DNA of 64,000 nucleotides from Tricholomella constricta. Taxonomy: Eukaryota; Basidiomycota; Agaricomycetes; Agaricales; Lyophyllaceae. Positions 56,500 to 64,000 of this stretch are shown piece by piece (position 1 is the stretch's first letter; each line of letters begins with the position of its first letter). The translations under genes were made by a program, and so were the position numbers. The notes beneath the pieces are model-generated. The model was not told the origin of the DNA. It worked only from the letters and a program-made list of their open reading frames with translations, and ran no database searches. The stretch covers positions 558,001 through 622,000 of the forward strand of contig JAACJP010000019.1 of NCBI GenBank assembly GCA_013368375.1, given 5' to 3'.

Positions 56500-56858
56500 T
56501 GTTAGGACTCTGTGTAGCACGCCGGTTACAGAAGTGTTCTGGAACCACCGAAGCGGACAGGCCTGACGTTCGTTGAGGAAGACGGCCTTCGAATAGGATA
56601 TCCGGAGGTCGTGAGCGTCGACGAAGGCGTTCACGAGAGCGTTTACGAGAACGTGTGAAGCTCAAGAGATACGAGTGAAAGAAACAGAATAGATTGAGAG
56701 TGGAAAAGAAACCGAGAACAGAGACTAGTCGTAACAATAAGCAATATCGAGGTAAGGTGTCAAAGAAGAAAGTGGTGTCATATATGTACCGCGGACGTGC
56801 GTGGGAAAGCGTAGAAGGTGGGTAGTTTAGGGGTGGTCGATTAGGGACGGTCATGACA
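56500..56858 (-). repeat. G1b LTR
   Basis: TGTTAGGACTC...CATGACA. Homologous to the 347-bp LTR of G1a with small indels. The self-priming segment reads CAATATCGAGGT (one mismatch to G1a), with a TATATA about 30 bases away. Confidence 0.9.
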
Positions 56859-56978
56859 TTACCCCCTCTTCAAGCGTCGAGCCACTGAGACGCGGGGCAG
56901 CTTTTCGAATGCAAGGAGAGTAAAGTTTTTTTTTGTGTTTTTGTTCTCGCGTGTGCGCGGTCACGTGAGGGGCACGTG
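56859..56978. promoter_or_regulatory. Polypurine tract, inverted repeat and E-box pair of G1b
   Basis: TTACCCCCTCTTCAAG (purine-rich on minus), GCGTC-N10-GACGC at 56874-56893, and CACGTG-AGGGG-CACGTG at 56962-56978, as in G1a. DNA between these blocks is less conserved. Confidence 0.65.
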
Positions 56979-57082
56979 CGGTCTAGATTGTTTGTGGGTC
57001 CTTGTGGGTGTTTTGAGGATCTCGGAGACCGAATAGAGAAAATTCCAGTTGTTTTTTCCTCTTCCAATCCTCACTTCTCTTC

Positions 57083-59118
57083 ATGTCGAGGTCCCACCAA
57101 GATTCCGCGTCCTCTGCCTCCGCTGCCCGAATTTTACACGATGAGGAATTGGCGCGCTTGTCCGCTGAAGATCGAGCGCGCGTCGCGTTCTTGGGCGTGC
57201 CCCAACCTGCTTCTCCCACCTCCTCTCTGCCTGAGATCGTCACTCTTATCGATGGGGGCGTTTCGACGATCCCTGACTCTTCCCCTGCTCCCTCTACGCC
57301 CCCCGTCCCTCGTCTCACCATCCGTCTTCCTAACCGATCTCGACAAATCCGGCGTCCTTGTTCCGTCACTCCTGAGGCCGAGTTTGAACTGGCTAGTGAT
57401 CCTGTATCGCGTCCGGCGGCCACCTCCTTATCCTGGGGGTCGTTGTTGACGGATGCGATTTTGGCGGAGGTGTTGCGTACCGCTGTGCGGGTTCCTCCCT
57501 CCTTGGCATGGTGTGAGGCGCATGCGCCGGTAAGTGTCGCCCTCCTTCTGTGATCGAGTCGATCGCTTTAGCTGATTCCGTTTTGGGTTCTTCGTTAGTG
57601 CGATCGTTGTCGGGGGCGTCAGCAGCCTTGTCAATTTCAGGAGGTCCGTCTTCGCGGGACCCTGCCTTGTGTTGATTGTCGTGCGGCGCACTCCTTGTGC
57701 TCGCTTTCGCTCGATCATGGCCTAGAAGTGGCGGCTAGGCAGTTGGGCATCCCCTTGGCGTGGCTTCAATCCCGTGTCGAAGGGTTCACTTTTTCTCGTA
57801 CTGGTGTCGCGATGTCCTTCGACGCCATCCGTCGCGTCTTGCGTGTGGCGCCGCCTTCTTTTCGAAACTCCCTTGTCTCCGTGCCCTCTGCGGAGGTCCT
57901 TTCCCTGACTTCGTCTTCTGGTGATGAGGCCGCCATGAGCGTTAGCCGTGTTTCGCCTCCACGCGCCATTTTTCGAGGTACCCGAGGGCAGGGTCGAAAA
58001 TTAGTGTCTGTTAGTCGTGGGGGTGGGCGATCTGGTCTGCAGGGGCTGGGGAGGCGGCCTTCGTCCGTGTCTCGTTCCCCTTCCCTTTCTCCCGCGGCGC
58101 CGACTTCTCCTCTTTTGGCCCCTCCTTTGTCGGGCGCTACGCGCGCGGTGTCCCCCGATACTCCCCCTGTCGAGCCTCTCTTTTTAAAGGGCTCGTCTGT
58201 TTCGAATTCTCCAACGCCAGCTCTTCCAGCTCTACAGTCTTGCCCTCCCTCCATGTTGTTGTCGTCCCCCCTCGCTACCCCTGCTCCTTCTGTTCCTTCA
58301 CCGGAGGCGTTCCTCCGTCTCCAGCGTCTCTACGACCAGGAGGTCGCGCGTGCTCAGGCCCTTTCATCCCAGGTCGAGCGTCTCGAGGCCGAGGGTGAAC
58401 GCCACAAAGGTCGTTTTCACGGAGTCCTATCCCAACTCGCCGACGAGCGTGAACGTCTTCTTCATCTGCAGGCGCAGACATCGCGTGCCGTGGAGGTCGT
58501 CGATGTCGATCGTGACATTGAGGTCGAGGATCTGCGGATGCAGGTTGCGGGTTTTGAGGATGAGGTCGCTGGTTTACAGGGGCACGTTGTCCATTTGCAG
58601 GAGGTCCGGGACTTTTGGCGTGGTCATGCTTTGGACCTTCGCCTTCGCGTCGATGGTGAGTTCTCTTCCATTCCCTTTGTTTTTCTCTTTCCCTCTTTCT
58701 GAAAACTGTCCTAGCCCTTGACCTCACGCATACCGCCTTCGCGTCCGACATGTTCATCGCGGATGGTGCTCTGCGTCGCGCCCTCGTCGAGCTGGATGTG
58801 TCGCCAGTTCGAAGTATCATCGATGGCGCCCACAAGATTCTGGAGCGGCACTCGCTCCTTGAGCTTTTCCGTCCTCCTGTCGATCCCGAGGTTCCTTTCC
58901 CTGCGTTTGAGCACCTCCTTGCTCTTCACCGCGCCTCACTCACTCGTGAAGACGCTCTCGCCGAGTTCGTATCCCGGTCGCAGTTGATTGCCGATGACGA
59001 GCGGGATATCGCATCGATGCGTCCTCTGGAGGTAGGGTTGATTGGGGAGGTGGGGGTTGTGGGCGGGGAGGGTTCTTCTGCTAGTGCAGGTCCCTCTAAG
59101 CGTCGGCGCATTGAGTAG
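57083..59118 (+). CDS. Antisense gene of G1b: Zn2Cys6-like, coiled-coil protein (about 635 aa)
   Basis: Exons 57083-57529, 57599-58655 and 58715-59118, at the same intron positions and phases as in G1a. Exon 2 opens with CDRC-x6-C-x12-C-x2-C-x6-C. Ser/Pro-rich middle with 'EPLFLKGSS', then coiled coil ('LYDQEVARAQALSSQVERLE', 'EDLRMQVAGFEDEVAGLQ'). The conserved C-terminal domain has 'MFIADGALRRALVELDVSPV' and ends 'GPSKRRRIE'. Substitutions and small length changes occur mostly in the Ser/Pro linker. The two ends and the Cys block are well kept, suggesting selection on the protein. Confidence 0.82.
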
Positions 59119-59194
59119 TCTGTTCCTTCGGCGGTGTCTTGGTCTCGTGCATTTTATTTTGCTCAATATTTACAGTTTGAAGTTCGTTAGTTTT

Positions 59195-59235
<41 letters not shown>

Positions 59236-59335
59236 CTTCTTGTGATGTTGTTGTCTTGGTGGTCGGTGTACATATAGAACAGAGTTCGTCTCCTTGGGAG
59301 ATTTGCATGATTTTCGTGATGTGCGTGAGTGTTCG
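59119..59335. terminator. Convergent 3' region with a 39-T run (G1b)
   Basis: T39 at 59197-59235 between the two convergent stops; matches the T22 region of G1a. Confidence 0.45.
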
Positions 59336-62300
59336 TTAAATCGTGGGGTCCCGTGGCTTTCTTGGGAAAAGTCGGTGGAACTCGAGGGCCATGTCTTTTG
59401 CTCCTTCTATATTCTCTGCTGGTTCCCATGTGTCGTCTTCGGGGCCGTACCCTTCCCATCGTACCAAGTAAAAGACGCGCCTCCCTCGTGTCCTGGAGTC
59501 TAGGATTTGTCCTACTTCATAGTGCTCTTCGCCCTCGACTTCGATCGTCTGCGGAGGTGGCTTTGACCTTCCTGGGAAGTTCTCGTGTTTGTGTTCTTCG
59601 AGTAATTTGACGTGGAAAACATTGTGAATTCCCTTCAATGCCGGAGGTAGTTCCAGACGGTACGCGTGGCTGGAGATCTTCTGTAGGATTTTGAAGGGGC
59701 CCAGTCTCCGGTGGTCCAGCTTTTTGGAGGGGCGTTTCGTTTTGATATTCCGGCAGTCAAGCCATACCTCCGTTCCTACGGCCCAGTCTGGTGTAGGGTC
59801 CCGTTTCTTGTCCGCGAATCGTTTGTAGGCTTCGTTTGCGATCTCTATCTCTTGGCGGAGGTAGTCCTGGAGGGTCCGGAGGTCGACGGCTACCTCCTGG
59901 GCTTCCCTTGCCGGTATGTCTTTTATAGAGATTGTCAGGCGGGGGTGATAGCCTTTGTTCGCAAAGAAAGGAGAGACTCCCGTGGTTGAATGGGTCGTAT
60001 TGTTATACGTGAATTCCGCCAGTGGGAGCTGTGTTCGCCAGTTGGTCTGGAGGTAGTTCACGTACATCCGGAGGTACTGTTCCAGTGTCTGATTTACTCG
60101 TTCCGTCTGGCCGTCGGTCTCCGGGTGATACGCGGTCGAAAGGTTCGATTTGATGTCCAGGGCTTTGCACAGCGAGCTCCAAAAACGGGAGACGAAGAGA
60201 GTGCCTCTGTCGGAGATGATGTCATCGGGTAATCCGTGCTTGGAGAAGACGTGTTCTAGGAACAGTTGTGCGAGCTCCTTCGCTGTGTCCGTTGTGTGAC
60301 AGGGTATGAAGATGCCTTGTTTTGTGAGGCGGCATACTACGACCAAGATGGCGTCGTACCCATCCGATTCCGGTAATTCCACGATGTGGTCCATAGATAT
60401 GGAGGCCCACGCCCGTCGTCCGATCTGAAGCGGTTTCAGCAATCCATATGGGCTGTGGCGCGGGACCTTCGCTCTTTTGCAAGTGTGGCAACTTCGGATG
60501 TATCGGGTGACCTCCTTCCGTAATCCGGGCCAGAAATAAGTCCTCATGATGAGTTGTGTGGTCTTTCTGATTCCTGGATGTCCACGTAGTTTGTGATCGT
60601 GATGTTGTTGCAGGATGTCGAGGCGTAACCTGGAATGGTTCGGTACGTAGATTCTTCCGTCGCGAAGGAGTAGTTTGTGGTCGTCGGATAGTGAGAACGC
60701 GGAGGACTCGTCTCCAGGTTTGGGTGCGTATTTCTCGAAGAAGTCATCTCGGGGTGCATTACGAACGTTGTTCAACAGGAGTTGTTCGTTTAGAATTAGG
60801 GATGCGTTCAACCGTTCGGGGGGTATGATGATGCGGTTATTGAACGAATTATGATCCTGTTCGAAACCCTTCTTAGGATATACGTCCGCTCGTCGTGTGA
60901 GGGCATCTGGCTTCGCTCCTAGTCTTCCCGGTCTGTAGTTTATTTGGAAGTCGAAGTTCGCCAGGCATTCCGACCATCGTGCTTGTCTGCGACTGAGTTG
61001 CTTGGTCGTGGAGAAGTACTGTAGGTTGTTGTGGTCGGAGTACACTTGAATGCGGTGGGGGGATCCCTCGAGGTAGGCTCTCCATTGTTTAAACGCTTCA
61101 ACGATCGCTAGGAGCTCCTTATCGTAGATGTCATAGTTGAGCTCCGCGTCTATCATGGTTCTCGCATAGAAGGCGACGGGACGTAGGTCTTGCGATGTCT
61201 CGTCGAATTGGGAGATGATTCCTGCTATGGCAAAGTCGGAAGCATCGCACTCTAGTATCACCGGTAGTTGAGGATCGAAGTGTCGTAGGATGGGTGCGGA
61301 GGAGAATGCTTTCTTCAATAGCTCGAAAACTCCTTCGCATTCGGAATCCCATTTCCAGATTGTGTCCTTTTGCGTGAGTTTGTTTAGTCTCTTCGTTATG
61401 CCCGAGTAATTGTCGATAAACCGCCGATAGAAGTTTGCAAAACCTAGGAAAGATTGGAGTTCCTTGACCTTCGTCGGTCTAGGCCACTTCCGGATCGCGT
61501 CGACTTTTCCTGGATCCATCTTTACTCCGCCAGGGGATACAATGACGCCTAGATACTCGATCTCCGTAGTGTGAAACGTGCATTTCTCCGGTTTCGCATG
61601 AAGGTTGTGTTTCCGGAGCCTCTCGAGGACCTTCCGAACATGTCCGTGATGTTCCTCTAAGGTCTCCGAGAAAACCAGAATGTCGTCGAGATAGATCACT
61701 ACGAACACGTCGTTCATGTCGTGGAAGATGTCGTTCATGAAGTGTTGGAACGTCGCGGGTGAGTTTGTCATGCCGAAGGGCATTACCAGGTATTCGAAAA
61801 GTCCATAACGAGTGCGGAAGGCTGTCTTCCATTCGTGTCCCGGAGCTATGCGGACGTTGTTGTAGCCCACTCGGAGGTCGATCTTCGAGTATACTTTTGC
61901 TTTTTGAAGTCGGTCTATGAGGTCTCCGATCAGAGGTAGAGGGTAACGGTTCTTCTTGGTGATCCGATTTAATCCTCTATAGTCCACGCATAACCGGAGT
62001 GATCCGTCCTTCTTCTTTGCGAACAGTACCGGAGCTCCCGCTGATGAACTCGAAGGTCGGATGAACCCTTTACCGAGCATCTCGTCGATGTAATCCTTCA
62101 ATGCTTTCAACTCCAGTTCGGACATGTTGTATATCTTTCCGAAGGGAGGGGTAGTGTTTTCGTCGAGTTCCACTGTGTGATCGTAAGGTCGGTGTGGGGG
62201 GATGGTTTTCGCTTCGCCCGCTGAGAATACGTCTTCGAAGTCCCTGTACTCCGGAGGTACGACTTCCTCAAAGATTTCCTTTTCTGTCTTTGGTTGTTTG

Positions 62301-63840
62301 GGTTCGTCGTCGGAGGTGTTATTGGCATGGAGGTGTTCTTCCTTTTCGGTGGGGGAGATGTGTAGTTGGAACGCTGTGGCTCCGTCCCTGATGAGGTTCG
62401 CGAATGGCGCCGCTCCGATCAGGCGGATGTTTTGTGTTTCGACATCCTCTTCTCCCTCTCCGGTTTCATCTTCGACCTCCGTTTCCGGGTTGGTTTCCTC
62501 TTCTTCCTGTGTTTCTGTCGTTGGGGACGTTGCGGATTTCCGTTTGGGGTGAGGTTTGAATTTGGACCTCGGAACGTTTGGAGGGAAGTAGTTCGGTGGG
62601 GGTGGTTTTCGGGTGCGTTTCCGTCCCGTTACCTCCTCTGGCGACTCGGTTGTCGGTGTTGGTACTTCCTCTTGGGGTTCGTTGGTGTTTGGGTGGGTGT
62701 CTTCCTCCTTCTTGATGTCGTTGGAGGTGTCGTTCTGGTCGTTATCGTTGTCCAGGATGTCCCTAAGGAGGGGTTGTTTTTCCGAAAGGGGGTTGGCTGG
62801 TTTCGGAGCTTCGACGTCTTCCTCCTCCTCAAGGGTCACGGTTCCCCATTGCGTCTTCTGGGAAAGCGATATCGCGGCTAGTCCTGCCCCTTGTTCCATG
62901 GTCATGGACATTTCCCGCCAGTCGATGTCCGGATTTGCTTCCCGTAACCAAGGTAATCCAAGCACTACTGGTGTGGCTGGATGTAACTGTGTTATGAGGA
63001 GGTCGACCTTATACTCTAGTCCGTTCTCGAGTTTGATCGTTTCGGGACTATGGTGTGAAATGGCTCCGCCTCCGCTGGGGTTTCCGTCGAACAGTTGTAG
63101 GGTCATGGGGTTGGCGAGAGGTTCCGGCTTCGTACACGAGGATTTTGTTATGAAGTTGCCCGCCGCCCCACTATCAATAAGTGCCCGTAGACGCGTTGCA
63201 GATCCCTCCAACTGTACTTCGATCGTGAAGGAGCGAGCCGACCGCGAGGGTAAGCGTTGAGCTCCTGTACCTGTTGTTGTTGGAGCGACTTCCTTTTTTC
63301 TTCGGAGGTCCGGTAGTGATCCTTCGATTTTGCCGTTTGACCCCCGTCGTAGCGTGATGCAGAGGTCTTTCCAATTTATGCGGGGGTTGACCTCCTTCAG
63401 CCATGATAGTCCCAGTACTATCGTCGCTGTCTCGTGGAGTTTCGTTATGAGGAATCTTATCCTCTGAGTGGTGCCGTCACTGAATTTGACGTCGTTGGTG
63501 GTATAGTGTGTGATTTTGCCTGATGCGGAGGGTTCTCCGTCGAATAGGCAGAGGTTTATTTGGGGGTTGAGCTCCTCGAGGTGGAGCCCACGTGATGTCG
63601 CCATGACGGAGTCCATGAAGTTGTCGGTAGCTCCGCTGTCGATGAGCGTGTTTTCGGGGTCTTCTCCTCCTCCGTTTGGCGTGAGGTGTATTAGAAATGC
63701 CAGTGACGAATGGGAGGAGAGGGTTACTGTGCGGGTGTCCGTTGTCGATAATGCCGTTGCGCGTAGTTTAGTGTTAAGGTCCGGTTTTAGGTCTTCGCGA
63801 TTCAGAGCCCGGGCAAGTCCTGAATCGCCCCCGCGTTTCC
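59336..63840 (-). CDS. pol: G1b Pol: double protease, reverse transcriptase, RNase H, integrase, chromodomain
   Basis: Same layout as G1a pol and 1,426 residues from the equivalent ATG at 63616, open upstream to the heptamer at 63835-63841. Two retropepsin-like domains ('LIDSGAAGNFITKSSC' marks the second), reverse transcriptase with YLDD, RNase H 'LECDASDFAIAGIISQ', integrase zinc region 'CHTCKRAK' and core 'DGQTERVNQ', and chromodomain 'LVRWEGYGPEDDTWEPAENI'. No premature stop. Differences from G1a are scattered substitutions, many in the Glu/Thr/Pro-rich linker between protease and reverse transcriptase. Confidence 0.94.
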
Positions 63841-64000
63841 CTCTTCTGTCTTGTGATGGAATTCGAAGATGTCGTCGCCGATGAGGTAGGTGGCTCTGCC
63901 CATGGCGTTTGCTGTTGGGCAGTCGCGCATCCAGTGTTCCAGGTCACCGCATAGGATGCAGGCCTTGTCTCGAATTCGTTGTTGCTTTACGTCTTCATCG
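63802..64000 (-). CDS. gag: G1b Gag, C-terminal end only
   Basis: Minus-strand frame running in from the right edge. Contains the CX2CX4HX4C knuckle region, as in G1a, and the stop at 63802-63804. G GGA AAC heptamer at 63835-63841 in gag phase. The rest of gag and the 5' LTR are beyond the window. Confidence 0.85.
   Translation of the reverse strand, partial: DEDVKQQRIRDKACILCGDLEHWMRDCPTANAMGRATYLIGDDIFEFHHKTEEGNAGAIQDLPGL
63835..63841 (-). promoter_or_regulatory. -1 frameshift heptamer G GGA AAC (G1b)
   Basis: Same phase and distance to the gag stop as in G1a. Confidence 0.72.

Larger units (their letters stand above)
56500..64000 (-). mobile_element. G1b: second family-2 chromovirus, runs off the right edge
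   Basis: LTR at 56500-56858 (about 359 bp), polypurine block, E-box pair, spliced antisense gene, T39 run, pol, and the C-terminal end of gag. Same order as G1a and high protein similarity throughout, with a longer, more diverged LTR. Inserted in element C antisense gene 2; the left flank ends CCGGT. The 5' LTR and second target copy are outside the window. Confidence 0.92.

Overview
The window looks like nuclear DNA of a mushroom-forming basidiomycete (Agaricomycetes). Genes carry several short (about 50-70 nt) GT-AG introns. The left side holds STE3-type pheromone receptors with tiny CaaX pheromone precursors, flanked by F-box-like genes. The right side is a stack of Ty3-type and Ty1/copia-type LTR retrotransposons. 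Species cannot be named from the sequence alone. All exon boundaries and coordinates were worked out by eye.

Left part (1-17 kb): a pheromone/receptor (B-type) mating locus. It has two plus-strand receptors (1680-3687, 4953-6673), an F-box gene (7168-8894) and three pheromone precursor genes (10280-10432 +, 11292-11468 -, 12141-12305 +). These are followed by a minus-strand receptor (13455-14975) and a fourth, clearly broken receptor (15489-16943). Another F-box-like gene runs in from the left edge.

Right part (17.8-64 kb): nested retrotransposons. A decayed copia element (from 17778) is interrupted at 22422 by Ty3-type element A (family 1, plus-strand gag-pol). A is interrupted three times. 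A family-2 chromovirus, 'G1a' (25329-35818, TSD GATCC), lies in its gag. A complete sibling copy 'B' (37321-49936, TSD GCGC, nearly identical 1044-bp LTRs) lies in its pol. Another family-1 copy 'C' (from 53780) lies in its antisense gene. C is in turn interrupted at 56500 by a second family-2 copy, 'G1b', which runs off the window. Removing the inserts rejoins the host reading frames.

Most unusual content: both Ty3 families carry, between pol and the 3' LTR and on the opposite strand, intron-containing genes. Most encode a protein with Zn2Cys6-type cysteine spacing (CDRC...CxxC...C). In both families an intron ends exactly before the CDRC codons. Family 1 carries two such genes in tandem, each preceded by a copy of the polypurine-tract sequence plus a small CCG...CGG palindrome. 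Pol appears to be reached by -1 frameshifting in both families (A AAU UUU and G GGA AAC). Family 2 has a Tf1/sushi-like self-priming arrangement, a duplicated aspartic protease and a C-terminal chromodomain. B and G1a look intact and young; A and copia carry premature stops, several of them CGA to TGA.
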